Shown here: positions 16,529 through 24,908 of the stretch, piece after piece
Numbering within the stretch: position 1 is the first letter of the stretch
How the letters are laid out: each line of letters begins with the position of its first letter
Source: Lysobacteraceae bacterium
GTDB lineage: Bacteria; Pseudomonadota; Gammaproteobacteria; Xanthomonadales; Xanthomonadaceae
Assembly: GCA_008015095.1 (NCBI GenBank)
Contig: SSEV01000099.1
Coordinates: 1 to 47,563, forward strand
Reading direction: 5' to 3'
Length of the DNA: 47,563 bases
Translations under genes and position numbers: made by a program
The notes under the pieces: generated by a model
Database searches by the model: none
Told to the model about the DNA's origin: nothing
The model's input: the letters and a program-made list of their open reading frames with translations, nothing else

Positions 16529-17461
16529 ATGGCCGGTTCCAGCCTATTCGCCCTGATCGACGATATCGCGACCCTGCTCGACGATGTCTCGGTGATGACC
16601 AAAGTCGCCACCAAGAAAACAGCTGGCGTTCTCGGGGATGACCTCGCCCTCAATGCGCAGCAGGTCTCGGGCATCAACGCAGACCGCGAATTGCCTGTGG
16701 TATGGGCCGTGGCCAAGGGCTCGCTTGTCAACAAGGCCATTCTGGTCCCGGCCGCGCTTGCGATCAGCGCCATCGCGCCCTGGGCCGTGTTGCCGTTGCT
16801 GATGATCGGCGGGGCCTATCTCTGTTTCGAGGGCGTCGAGAAACTCGCCCACAAGTTCCTGCATAGCAAGGCCGAAGACGACCGCCATCATGCCGAGCTG
16901 GTCCATGCCGTCCAAGACGAAAAAGTCGACATGCTGGCGTTCGAAAAAGAGAAGATCAAAGGCGCCATCCGCACCGACTTCATCCTGTCCGCGGAGATCA
17001 TCGTCATTTCACTCGGCACTGTGGCCGCCGCCAGTTTCTCCCACCGCGTCGCGGTATTGACCGCGATCGCTCTGATTATGACGGTCGGCGTTTACGGCTT
17101 GGTCGGAGGCATTGTCAAACTCGACGACCTGGGGCTGCTGTTGAACCGGGATACGCGCGGCCACGCGCTGGCGCGACTCAAGCGCCGCATCGGCGGCCTC
17201 ATCCTGCTGGGCGCTCCTTATCTGATGAAATTCCTCTCGATCGCCGGCACGGCGGCGATGTTCCTGGTCGGCGGCAGCATCCTCGTGCACGGCGTCCCGG
17301 CGCTGCATCATTTCATCGAACCCTACAGTCATGGCGCCGCCGGTTGGCTGGTATCCATGCTGTTCGAGGCTGTGGTAGGCATCATCGCCGGGATCGCAGT
17401 GCTCGGTGTGACGACGCTGGTCTCGCGCCTACGCAAACCGGCCACGACAAAATCGGGCTAA
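16529..17461 (+). CDS. DUF808/YedI family inner membrane protein
   Basis: 310 residues. The opening [20 protein letters not shown] and the strongly hydrophobic helices (about 73-95, 148-170, 175-195, 215-235, 245-270, 278-300) match the DUF808 family, whose E. coli member is YedI. Function is unknown in the family. It starts 69 nt after rlmJ and is followed by a 362-nt repeat-bearing gap. Confidence 0.88.
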   Translation: MAGSSLFALIDDIATLLDDVSVMTKVATKKTAGVLGDDLALNAQQVSGINADRELPVVWAVAKGSLVNKAILVPAALAISAIAPWAVLPLLMIGGAYLCFEGVEKLAHKFLHSKAEDDRHHAELVHAVQDEKVDMLAFEKEKIKGAIRTDFILSAEIIVISLGTVAAASFSHRVAVLTAIALIMTVGVYGLVGGIVKLDDLGLLLNRDTRGHALARLKRRIGGLILLGAPYLMKFLSIAGTAAMFLVGGSILVHGVPALHHFIEPYSHGAAGWLVSMLFEAVVGIIAGIAVLGVTTLVSRLRKPATTKSG

Positions 17462-17465
17462 GAGC

Positions 17466-17540
17466 CTGCGAAAACAGCCGATGGGATGGCCATGGACAGC
17501 CACCATGGCGAAGCATTACGCGTAAGCGATTGATTCGCAT
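17466..17540 (+). repeat. Composite intergenic repeat, copy 2
   Basis: Head CTGCGAAAACAGCC (17467-17480), internal palindrome GCCATGG/CCATGGC (17489-17495, 17503-17509), tail GCGTAAGCGATTGATTCGC (17520-17538). GAAAAC at 17470 is 50 nt before the tail motif, as in copy 1. Confidence 0.65.
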
Positions 17541-17589
17541 GGAACAAATCAGGCCGTGCCGGAGTAGCCGCTAGAAAAACGATCCAAAC

Positions 17590-17670
17590 GGCCGTTTTCG
17601 ACAACCCACCAGCGCAGCCATTGATAGCTGCGCGACGAAGCAAACGCGTAAGCGGTCGATTCACCGTGGG
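17590..17670 (+). repeat. Composite intergenic repeat, copy 3 (degenerate)
   Basis: The tail GCGTAAGCGGTCGATTC (17646-17662) is preceded by ACGAAGCAAAC, which aligns with GCGAAGCATTAC of copy 2. The head motif is badly eroded at the expected place near 17596. Confidence 0.45.
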
Positions 17671-17823
17671 CGAGTCCGGCATGCGCCCGACCCGCAGTGA
17701 CATCGGCGGAAACCGGCTCGAACGACAACGCCGGCCGCGAAACGGCTATTCAAAAACGCAGAGGAAATGCGTCTTCGAAACTGCTAGAGCATCGCTTCAT
17801 CTTGCCTGTGCAAAGATGCCGGG

Positions 17824-18411
17824 GTGACTCCACGCGAACGGCTCCCGCCCTGGTACGAGTACAAACGGCTGCTCAACGGCCGCGAGGTATTGATCCGTCC
17901 AATTCGCCAGGAAGATGCCGAAGTCCTGCGCGCCGGATTCGGCCTGTTGTATCCCGAGGAAATTCGCCAACGTTTTCTTTACGCGATCAAGGAACTCACT
18001 CCGGAGGCAGCGGCGCGCCTGGTCCGGCCAGACCCGGAACGGGAATTCGCCCTGGTCGTGTCCGAGCCCCTGCCTCCAGGCGAAGCGCTGATTGGCGCAG
18101 TGGCCCGCGTCGCGATCGCGCCCGAAAAGCGCGAAGCGGAGTTCGCGATCCTCGTCAGTCATTTCATCAGCGGGATGGGGCTGGGGCGCCATCTCATGCT
18201 GCGATTGGTGCGCTGGGCGAAACGCAAGCAACTCGACCGTCTGTATGGCGATGTGCTCGAACACAATACCGCCATGCTCGGCCTAGCCGAGTCGGTCGGA
18301 TTCCATCGCCAAATCGCCGATACGCCGGGGCTGGTCCGAGTCACGCTCGATCTTGCGCAACAGGGGGCCGCTGAGACAGGCGCCACGGGTGCAAGCACCG
18401 CGGAAACTTAG
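17824..18411 (+). CDS. GNAT family acetyltransferase, protein-acetyltransferase-like
   Basis: 195 residues starting with GTG. It opens with LLNGREVLIRPIRQEDAEVL, the beginning seen in the GNAT domain of Pat/YfiQ-type protein lysine acetyltransferases, and has FISGMGLGRHLMLRLVRWAK as the acetyl-CoA loop. Only the GNAT domain is present, without the NDP-forming acyl-CoA synthetase part of Pat. The C-terminal tail is Ala/Thr-rich and looks disordered. Target unknown. Confidence 0.82.
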   Translation: MTPRERLPPWYEYKRLLNGREVLIRPIRQEDAEVLRAGFGLLYPEEIRQRFLYAIKELTPEAAARLVRPDPEREFALVVSEPLPPGEALIGAVARVAIAPEKREAEFAILVSHFISGMGLGRHLMLRLVRWAKRKQLDRLYGDVLEHNTAMLGLAESVGFHRQIADTPGLVRVTLDLAQQGAAETGATGASTAET

Positions 18412-18449
18412 GGCAACGCTGAACGCCAACTGTGCCGCTCGCGAATCGA

Positions 18450-18475
18450 ACACGCAAGTGTTTGATTCGGCGGGA
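18450..18475 (+). repeat. Composite intergenic repeat, partial copy 4
   Basis: Only the tail motif is recognisable, as ACGCAAGTGTTTGATTCGGC (18452-18471). The expected head position falls in the end of the GNAT gene and is not clear. Confidence 0.4.
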
Positions 18476-18554
18476 ACGAATTCGGGCTTGCACCGAACGC
18501 GCAATCACTGCGCAAGTCATGGACGGGCTTGTCCAGTGTTGCCTTAGCCGTGCG

Positions 18555-18640
18555 TTCGAAAACGCATACGCTCTGCGTTTCAAAGTCGCGACGGCCATCC
18601 TTCGCGGCCCGAGCCCGTGGTCTTTCAACAGCCTGTTAGA
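18555..18640 (-). repeat. Composite intergenic repeat, inverted copy 5
   Basis: On the minus strand CTGTTGAAAGACC is followed by GGATGGCC and then GCGTATGCGTTTTCGAACGC, the same order as in the plus-strand copies. Its head overlaps the TAA stop (18636-18638) of the small membrane protein gene. Confidence 0.45.
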
Positions 18641-18902
18641 ACGGCATCGGGATCTCGCCGAAGTCGTTGCAGGAATAGGTCTGGGTGATCGCACTGGCGC
18701 CAGTGTTTCCGATTCGGGTGAACCCGCAGGCTCCTGAGCCTTCCACGCCGACCAACACGCCGCTGACATCGTAATGACTGGTGACCTTGACGGTTTCCCA
18801 AGGCCAATAAGCCCAAACCGACAATGACACCGGTATCGCGACCAAACCGGCCAACACCAGCAGAGTTTCCGCCAGTCTGATTTCGCGATGCGCACTCGGC
18901 AT
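18636..18902 (-). CDS. Small membrane-anchored protein of unknown function
   Basis: 88 residues. A hydrophobic helix (about 12-33) is followed by a short, probably periplasmic domain with two cysteines (GSGACGFTRIG and TQTYSCNDFG) that may form a disulfide. I do not recognise the family. The ATG at 18902 is favoured because GGAGGA lies 6-7 nt upstream; the in-frame ATG at 18908 is too close to that site. It is isolated between repeat-rich gaps. Confidence 0.6.
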   Translation of the reverse strand: MPSAHREIRLAETLLVLAGLVAIPVSLSVWAYWPWETVKVTSHYDVSGVLVGVEGSGACGFTRIGNTGASAITQTYSCNDFGEIPMPF

Positions 18903-19338
18903 CGTCATTCCTCCCTGTCGCATGACATCCGCGAAAAAGCACAACGCCAAATGGCAACCCAGCTGCCGCGTCTGACGTTCGCTTTTCAAAGTCCACCCGC
19001 AAGTCCCATCGGTGGCGGATGCGATCTTGGAGAGCCGGCACCACGGCCGCAACACGATTGATCTAATCTCAACCGGAGGATAGATAGGCCGGATAAATGA
19101 TCGGCTAGCCAATTGGGATGACGCCGGAACGGCCTGCGGTTACCCTATCGGGCTGTTGAAAAGCAGCCTGATCGCTCAGCGTAGGTGGCTGCAACGATAG
19201 GACAAACAGCTAACCGATTGATTCTTTTGTGGCCCATCCGCCTTAAGCAAGCTCAGGCAAATGCCGGGCTCGTGATGCGATGAGCCCCGGGATCCACGTT
19301 TCCGACAGCCGCCAGGGCCCCATCACTTCCCAGATTTC
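18903..19338. other. Divergent intergenic region before mfd
   Basis: 436 nt between the small membrane protein gene (minus) and mfd (plus). Apart from repeat copy 6 at 19151-19228, I see no gene, RNA or clear promoter in it. Confidence 0.45.
19151..19228 (+). repeat. Composite intergenic repeat, copy 6
   Basis: Head GGCTGTTGAAAAGCAGCCTG (19151-19170) and tail GATTGATTC (19216-19224). The distance from GAAAA (19158) to GATTGATTC is 58 nt, identical to copy 2, although the middle has diverged. Confidence 0.55.
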
Positions 19339-22300
19339 ATGCCCGCATTTCAGACCGACCTGCTGCCGAAAGCCGGCCGACAACGCGCTTGGTGGCGCTC
19401 ACCGGCGAATCTCAGCGCGCTGGCGTGGACGCTCGCCCGCATCGCCGAGACGCATGAAGGGCCACTGCTCGCAGTGATGCGCGACAACCCCGCCGCGCAT
19501 CAGCTCGAACACGATCTGCGCACGCTGATCGGCGATAACGCCGCTCTCCCGGTCCTCCCTTTCCCGGACTGGGAAACCCTGCCCTACGATCAATTCAGTC
19601 CGCATCCGGACATTGTTTCACAACGCCTGGCCGCTCTGAATCAATTGCCCGGCCTACGCCGCGGCATCGTGGTCGTACCGGTGCAGACATTGATGCAGCG
19701 CCTGCCGCCCGCAGCTTATGTGGCTGTGGGCAGTTTCGATGTGCGTGTCGGTCAAAGACTGAATCTCGATGCGGAAAAACGCCGGCTCGAAAGCGCCGGC
19801 TATCGCAACGTGCCGCAGGTATTCGACCCGGGTGATTTCGCGATACGTGGCGGATTGCTCGATATCTTTCCGATGGGATCCGACACGCCTTACCGGATCG
19901 AACTGCTCGACGACGAGATCGAATCGATCCGTGATTTCGACCCGGAATCGCAACGTTCGCTCGACAGGCATAACGCTCTGCGCCTGTTGCCTGGACGCGA
20001 GGTTCCGATCGAAGGCGACGCGCTGCAACGCGCACTCGACACTCTGCGCGATCGCTTCGATATCGACACGCGGCGCAGCGCGCTGTTCCAGGATCTGAAG
20101 TCCGGGCACGCGCCAGCCGGTATCGAATATTACCTGCCATTGTTCTTCGCCCAGACCTCGAATCTGCTGGACTACCTGCCGGGCAATACTTTGCCGATGC
20201 TTGGCGATGGGATACAGGCGGCCGCGGACCACTTCTGGCGCAATACCGGCGAACGTTACGAACAGCGCAGACACGATATCGAGCGCCCGATTCTGCCGCC
20301 CGCGGAATTGTATCTACCGCCGGATGCGCTACGCGAACGGCTCAACCGTATGGCCTGCATCGAACTGTGCTCCGAAGGGCATCCGCGTCGCGGTGACGCA
20401 CAGATCACCGGAACGCAACCGGCTCCGGATCTGCCTCTGCTGTCCAAGGACGCAGAAGCAGGCGCCGCATTGAAAGGCTTCCTCGACAATTACCGCGGAC
20501 GGGTATTGATCGCCGCGGATACGGCGGGCCGTCGCGAGGCTCTGCTGGAGATCCTTCACAACGCAGATCTGCGCCCGCGTGTCGGCGTTGCGCTCGCCAC
20601 GGTCGTCGCGGCTACGGATCGCGAGCGGTTTTGGATCACCGTGGCGCCATTGGAAGACGGATTCGTCATCGACGACGATGGCGCCGGGCCGCTGGCGATC
20701 CTGACCGAGCGCCAATTGTTCCCCGAACGCGCCGCGCAACCGCGTCGACGCAAGCGCGCCGGGCGCGAGCCCGAAGCGATCATCCGCGATCTCGGCGAAC
20801 TGAGCGAGGGCGCGCCGGTGGTCCACGAGGATCATGGCGTCGGACGCTATCGCGGGCTGGTGACGCTGGAAGCAGGCGGGCAAACCGGCGAGTACCTCGA
20901 TATCGAATACGCCAAGGGCGATCGCCTCTATGTCCCCGTGGCGCAATTGCATCTGGTCAGCCGATATTCCGGGGCTTCCGCGGACACCGCACCCTTGCAT
21001 TCGCTTGGTGGGGAAGCATGGGCCCGCGCGAAGAAGAAGGCTGCGGAAAAGGTCCGCGACGTCGCCGCGGAACTGCTGGAAATCCAGGCCAAGCGCCAAG
21101 CCCGGGCGGGACTGTCGCTGGAAGTGGACCGGACGCATTACGAACCGCTCGCGGCGACCTTCCCGTTCGAGGAGACGCCTGATCAATTAGCGGCGATCGA
21201 GGCCGTTTTGCGCGACCTGGGCTCGTCGCGGCCAATGGACCGCGTGGTCTGCGGCGATGTCGGCTTCGGCAAGACCGAAGTCGCGGTGCGCGCGGCGTTC
21301 GCCGCCGCGATCGCCGGCAAGCAAGTCGCAGTGTTGGTGCCCACCACCCTGCTCGCCGAACAGCACTACCGCAATTTCCGTGACCGCTTCGCCGACTGGC
21401 CGTTGCGCGTGGAGGTACTGTCGCGGTTCAAAACGCCCAAGGAGATCAAGGCCGAACTGGACAGGCTTGCCAGCGGCGGGATCGACGTGATCGTAGGCAC
21501 CCATCGTCTGCTTCAATCGGACGTGAAGTTTCGCGACCTCGGCCTGGTCATCGTCGACGAAGAACAACGTTTCGGCGTGCGCCAGAAAGAGGCGCTGAAA
21601 GCATTGCGCGCCAATGTCCATCTGCTGACCCTGACCGCAACGCCGATCCCGCGCACGCTGAACATGGCGATGACCGGCCTGCGCGACCTGTCGATCATCG
21701 CCACCCCGCCCGCGCACCGGCTCGCGGTACAGACCTTCGTGACGGCCTGGGACGATGCGCAATTGCGCGAGGCATTCCAACGCGAACTTTCGCGGGGCGG
21801 TCAGGTTTATTTCCTGCACAACGACGTCGAAGGCATCGGCCGCATGCAGCGCGAGTTGGAAACTTTGATACCGGAGGCGCGGATCGGCATCGCCCACGGC
21901 CAGATGCCCGAGCGCGAGCTGGAGCGGGTCATGCTCGATTTCCACAAGCAGCGCTTCAATACTCTATTGTGTTCGACGATCATCGAGTCTGGCATCGATA
22001 TCCCGAACGCCAACACCATCGTGATCAACCGTGCCGACAAGTTTGTTTTGTCGCAGTTGCACCAGCTTCGCGGCCGAGTCGGGCGTTCGCATCATCGCGC
22101 CTATGCCTACCTGGTCGTCCCCGACGGGCGCAGCATCACCGCCGACGCGCGCAAACGTCTGGATGCGATCGCTTCAATGGATGAACTCGGCGCGGGTTTT
22201 ACCCTATCCACGCACGATCTGGAGATCCGCGGCGCAGGGGAGCTGCTCGGCGAGGACCAGAGCGGGCAAATGGCCGAAGTCGGCTTCTCGCTGTACACCG

Positions 22301-22815
22301 AACTGCTCGAGCGCGCAGTGCGTTCGATCCGCCAGGGCAAGTTGCCGGATATCGACGAGCCGACGCATCGCGGCGCCGAGGTCGAGCTGCATGTGCCGGC
22401 CCTGATTCCGGACGACTATCTGCCCGACGTGCATGCGCGCTTGACCTTGTACAAGCGCATCAGCAGCGCCCGCGATGCGGATGCGCTGCGCGAGCTGCAG
22501 GTCGAGATGATCGATCGCTTCGGTTTGCTGCCGGATGCGGTCAAGCACCTCTTCGCCACCGCTGAGATCAGACTGCAGGCGACACGATTGGGCATCCGCA
22601 AGTTCGATCTCGGCCCAGGTGGAGGCCGCATTCAGTTCGTGGAAAAACCCGACGTCGACCCGATGAGCGTGATCCGCCTGATCCAGGGGCAGCCGAAGCA
22701 TTATCAAATGGACGGCCCCGACAAATTGAGACTCAAACTCGAACTCCCCGACCCGCCTGCGCGTTTTCAGGCCGCACGCGGACTGTTGGCGACATTGGCG
22801 CCGGGCCGGCCATGA
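19339..22815 (+). CDS. mfd: Transcription-repair coupling factor Mfd
   Basis: 1158 residues, the usual size. In order: UvrB-homology modules (1-340, with LPFPDWETLPYD), the RNA polymerase interaction domain (about 485-550, GAPVVHEDHGVGRYRGL), and the superfamily 2 translocase with Walker A GDVGFGKTE (about 638), DEEQ (about 739), the translocation segment (IESGIDIPNANT, QLHQLRGRVGRS) and the C-terminal TRCF domain. It displaces stalled polymerase and recruits UvrA to lesions on the transcribed strand. Its stop overlaps the next short frame by ATGA. Confidence 0.97.
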   Translation: MPAFQTDLLPKAGRQRAWWRSPANLSALAWTLARIAETHEGPLLAVMRDNPAAHQLEHDLRTLIGDNAALPVLPFPDWETLPYDQFSPHPDIVSQRLAALNQLPGLRRGIVVVPVQTLMQRLPPAAYVAVGSFDVRVGQRLNLDAEKRRLESAGYRNVPQVFDPGDFAIRGGLLDIFPMGSDTPYRIELLDDEIESIRDFDPESQRSLDRHNALRLLPGREVPIEGDALQRALDTLRDRFDIDTRRSALFQDLKSGHAPAGIEYYLPLFFAQTSNLLDYLPGNTLPMLGDGIQAAADHFWRNTGERYEQRRHDIERPILPPAELYLPPDALRERLNRMACIELCSEGHPRRGDAQITGTQPAPDLPLLSKDAEAGAALKGFLDNYRGRVLIAADTAGRREALLEILHNADLRPRVGVALATVVAATDRERFWITVAPLEDGFVIDDDGAGPLAILTERQLFPERAAQPRRRKRAGREPEAIIRDLGELSEGAPVVHEDHGVGRYRGLVTLEAGGQTGEYLDIEYAKGDRLYVPVAQLHLVSRYSGASADTAPLHSLGGEAWARAKKKAAEKVRDVAAELLEIQAKRQARAGLSLEVDRTHYEPLAATFPFEETPDQLAAIEAVLRDLGSSRPMDRVVCGDVGFGKTEVAVRAAFAAAIAGKQVAVLVPTTLLAEQHYRNFRDRFADWPLRVEVLSRFKTPKEIKAELDRLASGGIDVIVGTHRLLQSDVKFRDLGLVIVDEEQRFGVRQKEALKALRANVHLLTLTATPIPRTLNMAMTGLRDLSIIATPPAHRLAVQTFVTAWDDAQLREAFQRELSRGGQVYFLHNDVEGIGRMQRELETLIPEARIGIAHGQMPERELERVMLDFHKQRFNTLLCSTIIESGIDIPNANTIVINRADKFVLSQLHQLRGRVGRSHHRAYAYLVVPDGRSITADARKRLDAIASMDELGAGFTLSTHDLEIRGAGELLGEDQSGQMAEVGFSLYTELLERAVRSIRQGKLPDIDEPTHRGAEVELHVPALIPDDYLPDVHARLTLYKRISSARDADALRELQVEMIDRFGLLPDAVKHLFATAEIRLQATRLGIRKFDLGPGGGRIQFVEKPDVDPMSVIRLIQGQPKHYQMDGPDKLRLKLELPDPPARFQAARGLLATLAPGRP

Positions 22816-23189
22816 ACACGCCCATCACGGGTCTCTCCAGAGCTTTTCGTGGCCATTGGCTCGTGTTGTCCATGCTGTGGGTAGGCTGGGCCCTGTTGAC
22901 CGGCAGGTCCGAAACGCTCTGCCTGTGCTTGATAGGTGCGGGTTTGTGCCTTTTCCACAGTTTTCGTGCGAACGCCATCATGCGGGCTGCTTTCAGCGCC
23001 GTACTGATGCTGAGCGCATTCTCTCCGATCGGGATCACTCTGACCGACGCGGAGGGCCCGCCGCGGCTGATCGGTTGCTGCCCCTGGGGGCCACCCGCTC
23101 GCTATGCTGCCGAAATTGACCGCGGCAGGTGCCGCTATTGCTCCGATCTGGTCACCGGTTTCGAAGCGGACCACTTTTTGGTCTGGTAA
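22812..23189 (+). CDS. Hypothetical small membrane protein
   Basis: 125 residues starting in an ATGA overlap with the mfd stop. It has two to three hydrophobic stretches (about 15-32, 36-50, 57-75). The C-terminal third is Cys-rich (GCCPWGPPARY, GRCRYCSDL) and looks less protein-like. No ribosome binding site is visible beyond coupling to mfd. Unknown family; it may be a spurious frame. Confidence 0.35.
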   Translation: MNTPITGLSRAFRGHWLVLSMLWVGWALLTGRSETLCLCLIGAGLCLFHSFRANAIMRAAFSAVLMLSAFSPIGITLTDAEGPPRLIGCCPWGPPARYAAEIDRGRCRYCSDLVTGFEADHFLVW

Positions 23190-23257
23190 TCGTCGACAGT
23201 TGGCGCTCCCGCTATCGTATCCTTCGGCAGGCTATGGGCCAGTGCGGAGCGGTCTCG

Positions 23258-23836
23258 ATGACATGGGGAACAGCATGCTTGCGATTTCATTCGTCGTCTT
23301 TGCCGGCAGCACGGATGATCGCGCTGCTGCTTGCGCTGTCAACCGCCGGCATGACATCGGGATGTACGGTATCGACCGCGCGCAATGACGAAGCGCAAGC
23401 AACAGGTGTGCGATACGTTCTGGTGCGACACGCCGAGAAGGCGAACGACGACCCCAAGGATCCCGAGCTCACTACGGCAGGCCACGAACGCGCCCGACGT
23501 CTGGCGGATCTGCTGGAAGGCGAGCGTGTCGTCGCCGTCTACGCGACCGAATACCGTAGGACACGGCTGACTGCCGAACCGACGGCCGCACGGCATCGGC
23601 TTGCGATCCTGAGTTATGCCGCCTCGAATGGGGCCGAGGCTTTCGCCAGGCAGTTGCGCGCAGCGCATCATGTCGGCACCGTGCTCATCGTCGGCCATAG
23701 CAATACCATCGGGCAGATCGCATCGGCGTTGTGCGTTTGCGTAATCGAACCCTTGCGCGACGACGAGTACGACCGCCTGATCGAGATTCACCCTGCGGCG
23801 ACGGGCGACACGCGGGTTTCGCAACGACGGTACTGA
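23258..23836 (+). CDS. Histidine phosphatase (phosphoglycerate mutase-like) lipoprotein
   Basis: 192 residues. The catalytic core is RYVLVRHAEK (RHxxK-type) with the second His in LIVGHSNTIGQ, and the ELTTAGHERARRL stretch usual for this branch. A hydrophobic signal (about 20-33) ends in TSGC, a possible lipobox, so the protein is probably exported and lipidated. The ATG at 23258 has GGAG 8 nt upstream; an internal ATG at 23315 would give a shorter signal. Its stop abuts the virB11 stop on the opposite strand (TGATCA). Substrate not known. Confidence 0.78.
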   Translation: MTWGTACLRFHSSSLPAARMIALLLALSTAGMTSGCTVSTARNDEAQATGVRYVLVRHAEKANDDPKDPELTTAGHERARRLADLLEGERVVAVYATEYRRTRLTAEPTAARHRLAILSYAASNGAEAFARQLRAAHHVGTVLIVGHSNTIGQIASALCVCVIEPLRDDEYDRLIEIHPAATGDTRVSQRRY

Positions 23837-24883
23837 TCAACTGCCGGCGAGACCGAGCGAGCGCTGCGGATCGAAGTCGATACCGGTGATGTATCGCCGA
23901 CCGGCATGGGCTTTGATATGAATGAGAATATCGATAGTCATCATCAGCAGGCGTTTGATCACCGAGAATTCGAGCCCCGACCCCTCGTTCGAGGCCTTGA
24001 CCATCAACGCCAACTGGTCCCAGGTCTGGCTGGTGCTGCCCGCGTGACAACTGGTGATCGAACCCGGATGGCCCGACGCGCAGTTGCGGATGAAGTAGAA
24101 GGATTCGTCGCCGCGCAACTCGGCCAGGATGATGCGGTCTGGCTTCATGCGCAGACAGGCTTCCATGCAGCTCTTCGCGGTGACGTTACTCGCGCTCTGA
24201 CCGCCTTTGGAATACAACAGATGCACGACGTTGGGCTGATCGATAAAGAGTTCGCGGGCGTCTTCGATCGTGACCAATCGTTCCTCGTGCGGAATATGGC
24301 CGACGAGTGATTTCATGAAAGTGGTTTTACCGCTGCCGGTGGCGCCTGAAACCACGATGTTCTTCTTGTACAAGACCGCCTTCTTGAAAAACTCGGCGTA
24401 GTTGCGCTGCGCACGCAACTCCAGCAGTTCCTTGTCCAGCTCGCTGACCTCGGGTGCGCCTTCCAGGATTTGTTTGAAGAAGCCGCTCTCTTCGTAGCTC
24501 TGCAGGGAAAAAACGCGCTTGGCGGGCAAGCGGATCGTGATCGACACCTTGCCTGCGTCACAGGCGGGTGGAATCACGAACTGGGCGCGTTGCCCCGTGG
24601 GGAAGGTCAGCGACACCACCGGATCGACGTCGGTGATGCGCTGTCCCGTATTGCTTTCATTGACGACCGCCGTGCAGAACTGGCGCGCCCGGTCGAAATT
24701 GAGCGAGGGCACCTGGATGTGCTGCCAGCCCTTGGTCGTCTCCAAATACAGCTCACCGGGCCGGTTGATACAGATTTCGGTGACCTCCGGAGAGGTCATG
24801 TATTCCAGGATGCCTAGAACGCTGTACTGATACTCCAGAAACTCGTTCGAGACGTTGGCGATCGGTGAGTCGTCGATATCCAT
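23837..24883 (-). CDS. virB11: Type IV secretion ATPase VirB11
   Basis: 348 residues. The N-terminal domain (about 15-150) includes SPEVTEICINRPGELYLE; the RecA-like part has Walker A GATGSGKTT (180-188), the Asp box TIEDARELF, Walker B RIILAELRGDE (250-260) and the His box GHPGSITSCHAGST (271-284). It forms a hexamer at the inner-membrane base of the T4SS. It is the last gene of the virB7-11 series, 25 nt after virB10. In Xanthomonas citri virB1 to virB6 follow here; in this window the next gene is unrelated and convergent. Confidence 0.95.
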   Translation of the reverse strand: MDIDDSPIANVSNEFLEYQYSVLGILEYMTSPEVTEICINRPGELYLETTKGWQHIQVPSLNFDRARQFCTAVVNESNTGQRITDVDPVVSLTFPTGQRAQFVIPPACDAGKVSITIRLPAKRVFSLQSYEESGFFKQILEGAPEVSELDKELLELRAQRNYAEFFKKAVLYKKNIVVSGATGSGKTTFMKSLVGHIPHEERLVTIEDARELFIDQPNVVHLLYSKGGQSASNVTAKSCMEACLRMKPDRIILAELRGDESFYFIRNCASGHPGSITSCHAGSTSQTWDQLALMVKASNEGSGLEFSVIKRLLMMTIDILIHIKAHAGRRYITGIDFDPQRSLGLAGS

Positions 24884-24908
24884 GCAATTACTACAACCGC
24901 GCCCCTGT

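Larger units (their letters stand above)
17462..17823. other. Repeat-bearing intergenic region
   Basis: 362 nt without a gene between the DUF808 gene and a GNAT gene. It is largely built of two neighbouring copies of the composite repeat (17466-17540 and about 17590-17670). The remainder before 17824 is unremarkable and should hold the GNAT promoter, which I cannot locate. Confidence 0.5.

Noticed and set aside
19339-23836. Possible horizontal-transfer island around mfd and the T4SS operon
   Set aside because: No integrase, tRNA or direct repeats are visible, and base composition looks like the rest of the window by eye.
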